Part shown: piece by piece, positions 38,166 to 47,009 of the stretch
How positions within the stretch are numbered: position 1 is the stretch's first letter
Layout of the letters: the number at the start of each line of letters is the position of its first letter
Source: an uncultured Paracoccaceae bacterium
GTDB lineage: Bacteria > Pseudomonadota > Alphaproteobacteria > Rhodobacterales > Rhodobacteraceae
Assembly (NCBI GenBank): GCA_947488175.1
Contig: CANKYO010000008.1
Location: forward strand, 186,001-250,000
Reading direction: 5' to 3'
Length of the DNA: 64,000 nucleotides
The notes under the pieces: model-generated
What the model saw: only the letters and a program-made list of their open reading frames with translations
Told to the model about the DNA's origin: nothing
Databases searched by the model: none
Made by a program: the position numbers and the translations under genes

Positions 38166-39242
38166 TTAATGTGGCCTCTTTTGCTCCGGAATTAGTGCGA
38201 GCCCCACCCCGTGCTGCCGCAACAAGTCCTCTATATCAGTCCTAGGATTAGTATCCTTTACCAACTTTAACAGACGTCCAGAAAGCGCCCGAAAGTTTCC
38301 AGAGAAAACATTTTCGAAGTATCGCTTTGGATCGTCGGACATTAACAGATAGATGCCCATGCCTCGCAAACGAATTGGTTTACGCTCTTGCAACGCTGCT
38401 TTGAGTCTGGTCTTGTCGGCCCGGTCGATAAGTTCGCGTAGATCGCTCAGTTCGGTAATCCCAAAGTCTCTGAAGTCTTGGACAATGTTTTGAACGGTTG
38501 TTGGTTTCGGCTCCTCTACCTTCATGTGACTGAGACCCATGTCCTTGAGTAGCTCGATAAGCAGAGCACGGGTTGCTAGATAATTTACTTCGTCTCTCGG
38601 ATACTTGGCATCTTGGCCGACTACGGCTTTGGAGTAATCGGAAGCATATCGAACAATGTCCCCAAACGCCTGATCGACCATCTCCAACCCTGCGGCTGCC
38701 AAATAGAGGCGCCGCTGCAGGAAGTCAGGCAGCGATCCCGGCTTCTTGTAGCTAAGTTTGTGCTCTAACTCAGCCCAAGCATGTTGTAGAGCAGTCCTAA
38801 TCTGCACCTCAAATCGGAATATCGAGTCATCTGTGTCGCCCATTGCATTATTTGTCGTAAGGGAGCCGACTAGGTGCAAGGATCGATAACCCATAATCGA
38901 GGGCTCTTCGGCGACAAGATAGTTTGGGCTCTTTTCGGTATCAATGTTGAGAACTTTGCGAACTGCCGTCTCTGCGTTTTCCAGATCGTATTCAGAATTA
39001 AGAACAATGCGAATACCTAGCAGGTCAGTGACCTGCACAGCAGGTGATGCGTATTCTTTCCTTATACATTTCTCTACGAAGCTCTCCTCATCCTTTATGC
39101 GTGATACGACCAACATTGCATCAACGCTGTGCTGTCTGAGTGCGTTTTTGATGAGCGGAATAGCTTCTGAACAAACTTTCTCGGCAATCATCCGTCGCGC
39201 AGCGTAGGTTTCCTTAATTCTTACCTCTTTGCTTTCATCCAC
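38166..39242 (-). CDS. RelA/SpoT-domain protein (alarmone-synthetase-like)
   Basis: The 358-residue protein has the RelA/SpoT nucleotidyltransferase core: VTDLLGIRIVL with the metal-site aspartate, GYRSLHLVG, and FEVQIRTALQHAWAELEHKLSYK with the catalytic glutamate. There is no hydrolase (HD), TGS or ACT domain, so it is not the housekeeping Rel. The helical C-terminal half (about 180-358) is unlike the short tails of RelQ/RelP. The start is GTG at 39242 with GAGG upstream. Such island-borne proteins can be (p)ppGpp/(p)ppApp-type toxins or phage sensors; which one cannot be told. No clear antitoxin gene is adjacent. Confidence 0.8.
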   Translation of the reverse strand: MDESKEVRIKETYAARRMIAEKVCSEAIPLIKNALRQHSVDAMLVVSRIKDEESFVEKCIRKEYASPAVQVTDLLGIRIVLNSEYDLENAETAVRKVLNIDTEKSPNYLVAEEPSIMGYRSLHLVGSLTTNNAMGDTDDSIFRFEVQIRTALQHAWAELEHKLSYKKPGSLPDFLQRRLYLAAAGLEMVDQAFGDIVRYASDYSKAVVGQDAKYPRDEVNYLATRALLIELLKDMGLSHMKVEEPKPTTVQNIVQDFRDFGITELSDLRELIDRADKTRLKAALQERKPIRLRGMGIYLLMSDDPKRYFENVFSGNFRALSGRLLKLVKDTNPRTDIEDLLRQHGVGLALIPEQKRPH

Positions 39243-39638
39243 ATCACATCCTCACAGGCTTAGTTCTACCAACAACGCATCGCGGTGCACTGCCTACTGG
39301 TTAGACGATTGACATGCCTTTGGGTAGGCATGGGCAGGAATGACCTAGAGCCGCCATTGGTGCGAACGCAGCGAATGTCCGAAACGTCCGCCTTGCTGCC
39401 GTCCATGTGCAATGCAGCTAAGGTCTAAGGCGAGCCCATACCGGAAATCTCTAAATCATGCTGCGCGCGCTCGCAGCAGGAAAATCACTGCACCTGCTCG
39501 GTTTTTGGCGCTGCGCGGCGGCGGAGATACCTATCATTCAGCCATGCTGCAGCGAAGATTTAGACGGCAAGGATCAGAACGCGGACAAAGCCACCTCTCG
39601 ACCGAAACTCGCCAAAGTCTCCTTACCAAGAAATCATC
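39243..39638. other. Non-coding stretch holding dispersed repeat copy 1
   Basis: No gene is supported in these 396 bases. Most of it (about 39432-39600) is a diverged repeat that recurs at 44122-44290. GCAGCGAATGTCCG at 39368-39381 belongs to a short motif seen several times in the accessory DNA. Confidence 0.5.
39432..39600 (+). repeat. Dispersed repeat, copy 1
   Basis: Shares GAGCCCATACCGGAA, CTCGCAGCA, AAAATC-CTGCA, CTGCTCG/TTGCTCG, GGC-GCTGCG, GCTGCAGCG and GGACAAAG in the same order and orientation with 44122-44290. Neither copy carries a conserved open frame. Confidence 0.6.
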
Positions 39639-40481
39639 TCAGTTGCTCATGGATCGCACGAAAGACTTTTGAGCTTTCCAACCATGCCTTTTAGCCGCCT
39701 CCGCATTTATGACAGCGTGCCTGTTTAAGAGGTGTGCAACTGGCCCAATCAATTCCGCTATCTCCATGACGTCACCGTGTTTCAAAACCACACCGGGACC
39801 AGCCAACTTAGCCGCCGCTTCACCTACCTCGTCGAGTGTGACGACTCCTTCCTCGGATGCGTTGAACACCTGTCCTTGAGGTGGGTGCATCAGGAAATAG
39901 GCGATAAGCGCTGCGAGATCGTCCACGTGGACAACGGACCATCGCCAGTTATCCTTTGGAATTGGCACTTCTCCTGCCTTGAGGCCATGCGCCGCCAATC
40001 GCCCGATGATCCCTCCGCCGCGACCATACACAAGGCCTGCCCGGATTATTATCGGCGAAAGTCGAGACGCAGACAAAAGTAGATTTTCTGAACGGGCTTT
40101 CGCGTTTTCTACAACTGGTTGATCTTCAGTCGCAGGTTTCGACGAAGACTGCCCATAGACCGAACAGCCGCTCAGGTAGATCAGCGGAGACCCCTCTGAC
40201 AGTCCTTGCGACAAAACCGCGAGCGCAGTCATCTCAATACTCTCGGCGTCCGAACTGCGCGGGCCAGCAGCATAAATCGCAGCGTCACATTGACGTGCCG
40301 CTGTGAGAATTTCTTCTTTGTTGGAAAGGTCTGCGTCAACGTAATCTGATGTAAGCTTGTGCAGCCCGGCGTTGCGGCTTGCCGACCTTGAAAGTCCCAA
40401 TACCGCCATACCGTTCCGTACGAGATGCTCAACAACAGAAAGGCCAACATAGCCGGTGGCTCCGAGTACCAGCACTTTCAC
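39639..40481 (-). CDS. NAD(P)-dependent epimerase/reductase-like protein (atypical SDR)
   Basis: The 280 residues begin with the dinucleotide-binding motif VLGATGYVGLSVVEHL at 4-19. SGCSVYGQSS follows, and a YGRGGG segment sits where extended SDRs have the catalytic tyrosine region. The start is a GTG that overlaps the stop of the NTF2-like gene (GTGA). With that gene and the Rrf2 regulator it forms a minus-strand set of three. Substrate unknown. Confidence 0.8.
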   Translation of the reverse strand: MKVLVLGATGYVGLSVVEHLVRNGMAVLGLSRSASRNAGLHKLTSDYVDADLSNKEEILTAARQCDAAIYAAGPRSSDAESIEMTALAVLSQGLSEGSPLIYLSGCSVYGQSSSKPATEDQPVVENAKARSENLLLSASRLSPIIIRAGLVYGRGGGIIGRLAAHGLKAGEVPIPKDNWRWSVVHVDDLAALIAYFLMHPPQGQVFNASEEGVVTLDEVGEAAAKLAGPGVVLKHGDVMEIAELIGPVAHLLNRHAVINAEAAKRHGWKAQKSFVRSMSN

Positions 40482-41050
40482 TGAAGAGCCTCACACCCGG
40501 ACATATCAGCTTCTCGCGATTCATCGGTTAGCTGCGCGACAAGTCTTTCCGCAGGAAAGACGTCCCAGTGTTCAGCCAGCTTTCCGTCTTCAATCCGAAA
40601 GATATCGACCACCTGGATTTCGAATGACCGCCCTTCCGCTTCGATACCGAAATACGATCCGCATTGGGTTCCAGTGGCCATGTGCAAAACCCAGACACGA
40701 TCCCCTTCAACGGCAATTTGATCGATTTCCGACCTGTAGTTAGGGAAAGCACTCCTGAATTCGGCCAGTGCGTCGATGAAGCCATCTCGGCCGGAGGGAA
40801 CGAACGGATTATGCTGGACGTATGCCTCAGTCATCGTTTCAGATAGGTTTGTGACATCTCCTGAATTAAGAACTTGATCAAAGAAGGCACGGACGAGAGC
40901 AGCATTTTCATGTTCCGCCTCCTGCGCTGCGCTTGGGGTAAGGGACAGGAGCAACATCAGGACGCTTAAAACAGACGCTTTAGAATTTGCGGCGCTGCGA
41001 AGACTGCGATTACGGACATTTGTGTCTGCTGTAGATACATTTTTGAGCAC
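40478..41050 (-). CDS. Exported SnoaL/NTF2-like protein
   Basis: The 190-residue protein has an N-terminal hydrophobic segment ending in PSAAQEAE (about 28-45), a likely signal peptide with a long basic lead. A SnoaL/ester-cyclase-like fold follows: VRAFFDQVLNSGDVTNLSETM, YVQHNPFVPSGRDGF, and VVDIFRIEDGKLAEHWDVF near the end. Similar proteins are annotated as ester-cyclase or NTF2-like. Coupled to the downstream reductase gene. Confidence 0.75.
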   Translation of the reverse strand: MLKNVSTADTNVRNRSLRSAANSKASVLSVLMLLLSLTPSAAQEAEHENAALVRAFFDQVLNSGDVTNLSETMTEAYVQHNPFVPSGRDGFIDALAEFRSAFPNYRSEIDQIAVEGDRVWVLHMATGTQCGSYFGIEAEGRSFEIQVVDIFRIEDGKLAEHWDVFPAERLVAQLTDESREADMSGCEALQ

Positions 41051-41091
41051 AATGAGTTCCTTTCGGGTGATTGCTGAGTGGAGGTCGGTCC

Positions 41092-41541
41092 TTACGCGCG
41101 CGTCTTTGCGGGTCTCACCACTTGTTCCCGGCTGTGAATCCTTGTCGCGAGCGCGCCAATAGTCGTTTCGTTTAATCGTTCGACCAACGCGTCTTCAGCG
41201 TCTGCAAAGATGTCCCGAACAATCGGGGATATGCTGCCGCCGACAGGACATTCAGGGTTCGGGACAGCGGACGCCGTTCGAAGAATTGGCGATTTGCGAA
41301 GTGCGCAATAGACAGAGCCCAATGTGATTTGATCTGCGGGCCGTGCGAGTCGGATACCACCGCTCGCACCTTTCTCAGAGGTCACAACACCTGCAACCCG
41401 TAAGGCTCCGAGCACCCTTCTTACGAAGGCGTCAGACGTTCGTATGCTACCTGCAAGATTGCTTGAGGTGACGCGGATGTCGCCGGAAAGCGCCAAGGCT
41501 GCCAAAGTATGGATTGCAACGGCAAAATGGGTATCTGACAT
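41092..41541 (-). CDS. Rrf2-family transcriptional regulator
   Basis: The protein of about 149 residues has the Rrf2 winged helix (FAVAIHTLAALAL, then [43 protein letters not shown]). Only two cysteines lie in the region that binds iron-sulfur in IscR, so it is more like the cluster-free YwnA group. The ATG at 41541 gives the family start MSDTHFAVAI. It is upstream of the NTF2-like and reductase genes and probably controls them. Confidence 0.85.
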   Translation of the reverse strand: MSDTHFAVAIHTLAALALSGDIRVTSSNLAGSIRTSDAFVRRVLGALRVAGVVTSEKGASGGIRLARPADQITLGSVYCALRKSPILRTASAVPNPECPVGGSISPIVRDIFADAEDALVERLNETTIGALATRIHSREQVVRPAKTRA

Positions 41542-41939
41542 TTCGTATCTATAGCGGACACATTTAATAGTCGCAACCACAAAAACTCTTGGTTTACTTC
41601 GTCAAGCAGCCAAACGGCACTTTATGCTGCTGCCAAAACTTGAATTCTGCCCAAAAGCAGACATTCACTCCGTCCGCAGCATTGGTCAAAATGGGCTCAT
41701 TGCGGCCTTTCACCAACCGGTCAAGATGCTGCGGCGCGACCTGCCGTTCGCTGCAAGCGCAAAATTTCCGGGTTAACCAAATCACACTGTGCGGGACGAA
41801 ATGAGCTTTCGCAGCAATTGCACCAACTTCTGCTAAGGACAACTTTGGGTCGATCAGATGATCGCCATAGCGGCAATGTCCCGCTGATAGACAGTACAGC
41901 GTTCAAATCCTAAGCTGGAGAAACAGATGGGAGAGCAGC
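41542..41939. other. Non-coding region between the Rrf2 gene and the membrane hydrolase gene
   Basis: No gene is visible. The region between the divergent genes holds promoters and one degenerate copy (about 41726-41770, with CAAGATGCTGCGG and CGTTCGCTGCA) of a short motif also seen near 56320 and 59810. Confidence 0.4.
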
Positions 41940-43589
41940 ATGCTCAAACGGTTGACGGGATCGTTTTCGGTGTTCGGTTTGTTCGTAGGTTTTCTCTTTT
42001 TGTGCGCTTCGCTCACACCTTCATTGCTGCCGCGTCTGCCAATCACCCAAGGTGCACTAAGTGGGGTCGCTTTCGCCGCGGGGTACGGCACTGGCAAGGG
42101 CTTCTACTTTCTATGGCTATGGTTGGATGGACCAAATTTCCCACCGCCCCGCCAGAAGATGGTGAACTGGGTCTTGAGCCTGATCAGTATCATGCTCGCA
42201 ATGGCAACATTTAGCCGCATCGCGACGTGGCAGAACTCTATTCGGTCTTTGATGGAAATGCCGGATGTGGACACGGGCTATCCATGGATGGTGGCCGGTA
42301 TCGCGTTGGGTATCGCATTGGTTTTGATCCTTGCTGCCCGCGGCATCATTTGGCTGGCGCAAAAGATCATCGGATGGCTTGGACGCGTCTTGCCGCGAAA
42401 CCTGTCCATCGGATTGGGGGCCGTACTTGCGGTATTTTTGGTTTTTTCTGTGGTGAATAACTTTGTCGTGCAGACAGCATTGCGCTTTGCTGATACAGTC
42501 TTTGCGGCCACTGATCGGCAAACTGCAGAAGGGGTGACTCCGCCGACTCATGGGCTTGCCTCTGGCGGCGCAAACTCGGTTGTGACCTGGGATGATGTTG
42601 GCACCAACGGTAAGGATTTTTTGGTCACTGGCCCATCGCAGGCTGACATCGCAGCATTCACAGGGCGTGACGCACTGGAACCTGTCCGGGTTTTTGCAGG
42701 CTTCGGATCAGGTGACGATTTCGAAGAGCGTGCACAGGCGGCGCTCGAAGATCTAATCAATTTTGGCGGATTTGACCGATCCGTGTTGATCGTTGCCACA
42801 CCAACCGGGACTGGCTGGCTCGACCCCGCTGCGGTTGAGCCAGTGACCTATATGCATGGTGGCGACATCGCGATCGTGTCGACGCAGTATACCTATGTGC
42901 CAAGTTGGCTATCGATCATGGTCGAGCCTGACAGGTCCCGCCTTGCAGCTCGCGCGTTATTCTTTGAGGTCTACAATTATTGGACCAATCTGCCAGAAGG
43001 CGCGCGACCTAAACTCTACCTTTTTGGGCTGAGCCTCGGGGCGCTTGGGTCCGAAGCATCCGCAGATCTTGTCACTCTTTTTTCTGATCCGATTGATGGC
43101 GCCTTGTGGAGCGGCCCGCCGTTTGCCAGCACCGTTTGGGCAAGCACGACTGCGGGCCGGAATGCAGACAGTCCTGCGTGGTTGCCTGAGTTTCGTGATG
43201 GGGCGCTTGTCCGCTTCATGAATCAAGACGGGATCGCGGTGCCGGAAGGCAGTGAATGGGGCGAGATGCGCTTGCTTTATCTGCAATATGCCAGCGACCC
43301 GATGGTTTTCTTTTCAACAAGGCTTGCATTTCGCCGCCCTGATTGGTTGGGCGAAAGCCGTGGCAGAGATGTGTCACCATTCTTTAACTGGTACCCAATC
43401 GTGACGTTCTTGCAGGTCGGCTTTGACGTGCCAATGGCCACATCAACTCCGTCCGGATACGGGCACACCTACGATGCACTTGATTACATCGAAGGCTGGC
43501 TGTCGGTCACCGATCCGCCGAACTGGACTATAAGCGATACCGAGCGCTTAAACGCGCTCTATACTGGTTTCGTCGCATCCCCGATCTAG
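41940..43589 (+). CDS. Membrane-anchored alpha/beta hydrolase (Abhydrolase_9 type)
   Basis: The 549 residues start with four or five hydrophobic segments (about 10-190) that form the N-terminal membrane domain of this family. A soluble C-terminal hydrolase domain follows, with the nucleophile elbow GLSLGALGSEAS at about 362-373 and a final histidine in GYGHTYDALDYIEGWL. The function of the family is unknown; lipase or esterase activity is the usual guess. It stands alone between mobile-element debris. Confidence 0.85.
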   Translation: MLKRLTGSFSVFGLFVGFLFLCASLTPSLLPRLPITQGALSGVAFAAGYGTGKGFYFLWLWLDGPNFPPPRQKMVNWVLSLISIMLAMATFSRIATWQNSIRSLMEMPDVDTGYPWMVAGIALGIALVLILAARGIIWLAQKIIGWLGRVLPRNLSIGLGAVLAVFLVFSVVNNFVVQTALRFADTVFAATDRQTAEGVTPPTHGLASGGANSVVTWDDVGTNGKDFLVTGPSQADIAAFTGRDALEPVRVFAGFGSGDDFEERAQAALEDLINFGGFDRSVLIVATPTGTGWLDPAAVEPVTYMHGGDIAIVSTQYTYVPSWLSIMVEPDRSRLAARALFFEVYNYWTNLPEGARPKLYLFGLSLGALGSEASADLVTLFSDPIDGALWSGPPFASTVWASTTAGRNADSPAWLPEFRDGALVRFMNQDGIAVPEGSEWGEMRLLYLQYASDPMVFFSTRLAFRRPDWLGESRGRDVSPFFNWYPIVTFLQVGFDVPMATSTPSGYGHTYDALDYIEGWLSVTDPPNWTISDTERLNALYTGFVASPI

Positions 43590-43769
43590 GACTAAGAAGT
43601 CAGCAGGGAGCAGATTGCATTCTCCTTAGGTGCAGGTGGCGCGATCGGCGTGGCTAACATCCCATGACGGCCCTTCAGCAGGACGAAGCGTGTGTATTCG
43701 GGCTGACCAAGTAGCTGGGTCAGGTTCTCGATATATTTGCAGCGGTTGCTGCAATATGAGGAGAACGAA

Positions 43770-43965
43770 ATGGATTACTTTGTGAGTTTGGAAGTGTTGC
43801 TGCGGTCAGTCGCTGTTTGCGTGATTGATGCCGACGGCAAGCAGGTCTTTGGACGGCAAGCAGGTCTTTGAGCGTGCTGTCGCTTACGAGATTGAGGATA
43901 TCGTGGCCTGCCTGGGCGATATGCTGTCCCGGCAGTGCCGGATCGGTTTGGCTGATACTCGCTGA
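43770..43965 (+). pseudogene. IS110-family transposase fragment
   Basis: After a GAGGAG ribosome-binding site, MDYFVSLEVLLRSVAVCVID matches the N-terminus of IS110 DEDD transposases. The frame is broken by an exact 19-bp tandem duplication (43833-43851 and 43852-43870). Reading through one copy continues as VFERAVAYEIEDIVACL and CRIGLADTR. About 60 of some 340 codons remain. Confidence 0.7.
43833..43870 (+). repeat. 19-bp tandem duplication inside the IS110 fragment
   Basis: Two exact, adjacent 19-bp copies (GACGGCAAGCAGGTCTTTG). Nineteen is not a multiple of three, so the duplication itself shifts the transposase frame. Confidence 0.9.
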
Positions 43966-44121
43966 TGTGAACAACACCTGACCGGGCAAACCGCGAACCA
44001 TCCTCCGCAGAATGACCAGATCAGTCAAAAGTCAGACGTTTGTGTCACTGGCGGAGTAGACCGTTTTTGCCGCCTTGATCTCATTCCTGCCGTTCATCAT
44101 CTCGCGGCGAAAGCTCCCAAA

Positions 44122-44290
44122 GAGCCCATACCGGAAGTCTTCATTTCTTGTTGCATGCACTCGCAGCACAAAAATCGCTGCAGTTGCTCGATTTTGGCCG
44201 CTGCGATGCTACAGCGAATCCGGTCATTGGTCACTGCTGCAGCGCAAATAGTTTGTTTAAAGATCAAGTCGTGGACAAAGGTGCTTCTCA
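44122..44290 (+). repeat. Dispersed repeat, copy 2
   Basis: Counterpart of 39432-39600 in the same orientation, with the same ordered blocks and several small indels. No conserved open frame. Confidence 0.6.
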
Positions 44291-44869
44291 ACCGTCATCT
44301 CCTGAGCACCTCTCCAAGGTGTAAAAGTCTTCACGCCGTCCCAACTTTCTCCAAGCGAACGTCTCAAATAGCTGCCGCGCTCTATGCCGAGCGCGCCGGT
44401 ACATTGGTGGTGGTTCTTGACCGTTGCCGCGTGAACGCCATCAGCTTGCACGTCCAACTTTTCCATTGGGACTTCGATGAAAAGTCGCACGCCGCTTACA
44501 GCTTCGCACCCTGCCGCTCTAGCAAGCGTTAGTTGCTCCATGGCAAAGCCTTGAGGGCGAGGTCGGCACCGACTTCGGTATTAAATGCACCAGCGGCATG
44601 GTGGTTGGAGAAAAGATCCAAGATACTATCCGACGATACAGAACTCCGGCTTACACCGATTAGACGTGAATCCCTGCATTCAATTATTACTGAGCAAAAT
44701 TGACAACGGTCGGCGCCGACGCTTTTCTTTCAGCAGGCGCTTTGAACCAAAAGTAATTCGCTATGATCGATCCTAAGGACGCCTCGCTTGGGCGAAGGCA
44801 TTGTCGCCTCCCAAGATCGAAACGACCCCAAGAAGACCCACAAACCGAATTAGAACGGAGAATTCGCAA

Positions 44870-46783
44870 ATGAGATTGATTGAAAGATTGCGGGCCGACG
44901 TTGACGAACACTCGTTCGACAAGGCCATCGAAGTTGCCGGGGCAAAACTGCGCGAAGAATCGCAAAGCGGGGGCCTGGAAAGCGCCGCCGCGCCGACCGC
45001 GGATATAGATGCCACACAAGAAATGATCCGCACGGGCAAGGGGCTCGAAGGCGGCCCCGGCCCCGTCCAAAGCGGGCTTGAGGCGATCATTCTCGGCGAA
45101 CTGCGCCCGGCCTGGTTTATTCGCGACGACAAGATCGTCGTCGCCGGCGATTTCGACCGCTTAGCAGAATTTGAAAGCAACCGGATTGCGCTTGAAGCCA
45201 TCGCCAAGACTGTCGGCCGCGTCGATCTTCTCAACCACGCGACGCAGGCCTATGTCGGCACCGGCTGGCTGGTCGATAAGGACATTGTGGTCACCAACCG
45301 CCACGTCGCCGAGACCTTCACGCGCCCGGCCTGGCCCAGCGGATGGGACTTTGCGACCGGTACCTTCGGCCGCCCGCTGCGAGTCGAGATCAACACCGTG
45401 CAGCAGTTGGACACTGACCCGTCGCTGCGCCGCCCAATGACGGTCACCGAGGTTCTGTATGTCGCGGGTCAGCGCGAACCCGACATCGCCTTTCTTCGTG
45501 TCCTGCCCGACCCGGCAATAGACCCGATCCCCCTCGCCGCCACCCTTCCGGCCGAGAAAACAGCCGTGGCAGCCATCGGTTATCCGGCCTCGGATGCCAC
45601 GCGCAACGATCCTGATCTGATGCGGCAGATCTTTGGCATCGACTATGACGTTAAGCGGTTCAGTCCGGGCCTCGCCAACGATTATATCGAAGACGGCGCC
45701 TTGATGCTGACGGATTACACGACGCTTGGCGGAAACTCCGGCTCGGCAGTGGTGGCGTTGGAAACGGGCAAAGCGGTCGGGCTACATTTCGCCGGCTTGT
45801 TTGGCGAAACTAACTATGCCGTGTCGGGCGACATTCTCGCCGCAACCTTGCGCTCTATGAAATCCAGCATCAGCCTTTCGGGCTTCGACGCCTTGCCCGA
45901 TCATGCCGAACGCCGCAAACCCAGTCATTTCGACGGGCGGCAAGGCTATGACCCAGCGTTTCTAGGCGACGGCGCGTTGCGCGTCGACTTCCCCGATCTC
46001 GGCGGGCGCGCCGACGACGTCGCCCCAGTGGAAGCCGCCGCCGACGGCATCCTGCGCTACACCCATTTCTCGGTCATTCAGTCGAAATCGCGGCGCCTAC
46101 CGATGCTGGCGGCGGTCAATATCGACGGTGCTAAAGCCTTCGCGCTCAAACGAAAAGGAAGCTGGCACACCGACGGACGGATCGACGAAGCCCATCAAGT
46201 CGACAACGTGCTGTACAAGCATAACCCGCTCGACCGCGGGCACATGGTTCGGCGCAAGGACCCCGGTTGGGGCGACAGCGAGGCTGAGGCGAAGCAAGGC
46301 GAAATAGACACGTTTATGTACACCAACTGCGCGCCGCAACACGAGGATCTGAACCAGAAGGATTGGGTGGGGCTTGAGGATTACATCCTCGAGGCGGCCG
46401 ACACCAAAGATTTCAAGGTCTCGGTGATGACGGGTCCGATCTTCCGCGACAGTGACCGGCGGCTGAAGTCACAACCGGGTGCCGAAGATGTGCAGATCCC
46501 CGAAGCCTATTGGAAACTTGCGGTCATGGTGAACGAGGCCACTGGGACGCTGAGCGCGACCGCCTATCTCTTGACCCACGGCGATTTGATCCGCGACCTG
46601 ACCGAAGCGGCCTTCGTCTTCGGCGAATACAAGACCTATCAAATCAAGGTGTCGAAACTCAGCGCGCTTACAGGGTTCGATTTCAGCGCCATGTCCGCCT
46701 ATGACCCGTTGGCGCCGGAACCAGAAGGACTGTTCGGACGCGCCGCGCGCCAACTCGACGGGGCCGACAGCCTCACGCTTTGA
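44870..46783 (+). CDS. Trypsin-like serine protease fused to a DNA/RNA non-specific endonuclease
   Basis: The 637-residue protein has three parts. Residues 1-120 are an uncharacterised, charged region. Residues 125-335 are a trypsin/HtrA-like protease with H145 (VVTNRHVAE), D205 (REPDIAFLRV) and S290 (LGGNSGSAV). Residues 400-600 are a betabetaalpha-metal NUC endonuclease with H458 in DRGHMVRR, the metal asparagine in FMYTNCAPQ and the glutamate in VGLEDYI. All catalytic residues are present in both enzymes. There is no signal peptide or membrane span, so it is probably cytoplasmic. The ATG at 44870 is preceded by GGAGA; the upstream ATG at 44801 is less likely. A related gene follows 226 bp downstream. 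Confidence 0.9.
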   Translation: MRLIERLRADVDEHSFDKAIEVAGAKLREESQSGGLESAAAPTADIDATQEMIRTGKGLEGGPGPVQSGLEAIILGELRPAWFIRDDKIVVAGDFDRLAEFESNRIALEAIAKTVGRVDLLNHATQAYVGTGWLVDKDIVVTNRHVAETFTRPAWPSGWDFATGTFGRPLRVEINTVQQLDTDPSLRRPMTVTEVLYVAGQREPDIAFLRVLPDPAIDPIPLAATLPAEKTAVAAIGYPASDATRNDPDLMRQIFGIDYDVKRFSPGLANDYIEDGALMLTDYTTLGGNSGSAVVALETGKAVGLHFAGLFGETNYAVSGDILAATLRSMKSSISLSGFDALPDHAERRKPSHFDGRQGYDPAFLGDGALRVDFPDLGGRADDVAPVEAAADGILRYTHFSVIQSKSRRLPMLAAVNIDGAKAFALKRKGSWHTDGRIDEAHQVDNVLYKHNPLDRGHMVRRKDPGWGDSEAEAKQGEIDTFMYTNCAPQHEDLNQKDWVGLEDYILEAADTKDFKVSVMTGPIFRDSDRRLKSQPGAEDVQIPEAYWKLAVMVNEATGTLSATAYLLTHGDLIRDLTEAAFVFGEYKTYQIKVSKLSALTGFDFSAMSAYDPLAPEPEGLFGRAARQLDGADSLTL

Positions 46784-47009
46784 CGTGCGGCATCCGAATA
46801 CAACACTGCGGGGCCTGGCCGGCTAAGACGGCCTGGCCCGCCACTACGGTTGCGAACCCCACGCGAAATTCGCCTTGAGCGCCGCCTTAGTCGGGCCGCA
46901 CTGAATGGACTAAGTTCAACCCATGTTCTAGGGTCCTCCCAATAGTTCGTTTTTGAATTGAGCGGCAGACGCACGCCGCGGTCGAGGCCAGGACATTCGG
47001 CGGAAGGCA
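46784..47009. other. Spacer between the two protease-nuclease genes
   Basis: These 226 bases hold no gene. At about 46810-46840 imperfect GC-rich arms (GCGGGGCCTGGCCG and CGGCCTGGCCCGC) can form a hairpin without a T run, possibly an attenuator. The second gene may have its own promoter here. Confidence 0.35.

Larger units (their letters stand above)
43590..44869. other. Mobile-element debris upstream of the protease-nuclease genes
   Basis: This 1.28-kb stretch has no intact gene. It holds an IS110 transposase fragment (43770-43965), a dispersed repeat copy (44122-44290), and unassigned sequence to 44869 that must contain the promoter of the next gene. Confidence 0.6.

Noticed and set aside
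43720-44028. 102-residue minus-strand frame in the debris region
   Set aside because: It is antisense to the IS110 transposase fragment, whose plus-strand reading has a clear family match.
44155-44541. Overlapping frames on both strands right of the IS110 fragment
   Set aside because: They lie partly in the dispersed non-coding repeat and show no protein family features.
46809-46841. Rho-independent terminator between the two protease-nuclease genes
   Set aside because: The hairpin arms are imperfect and no T run follows, so I only note it as a possible structure.
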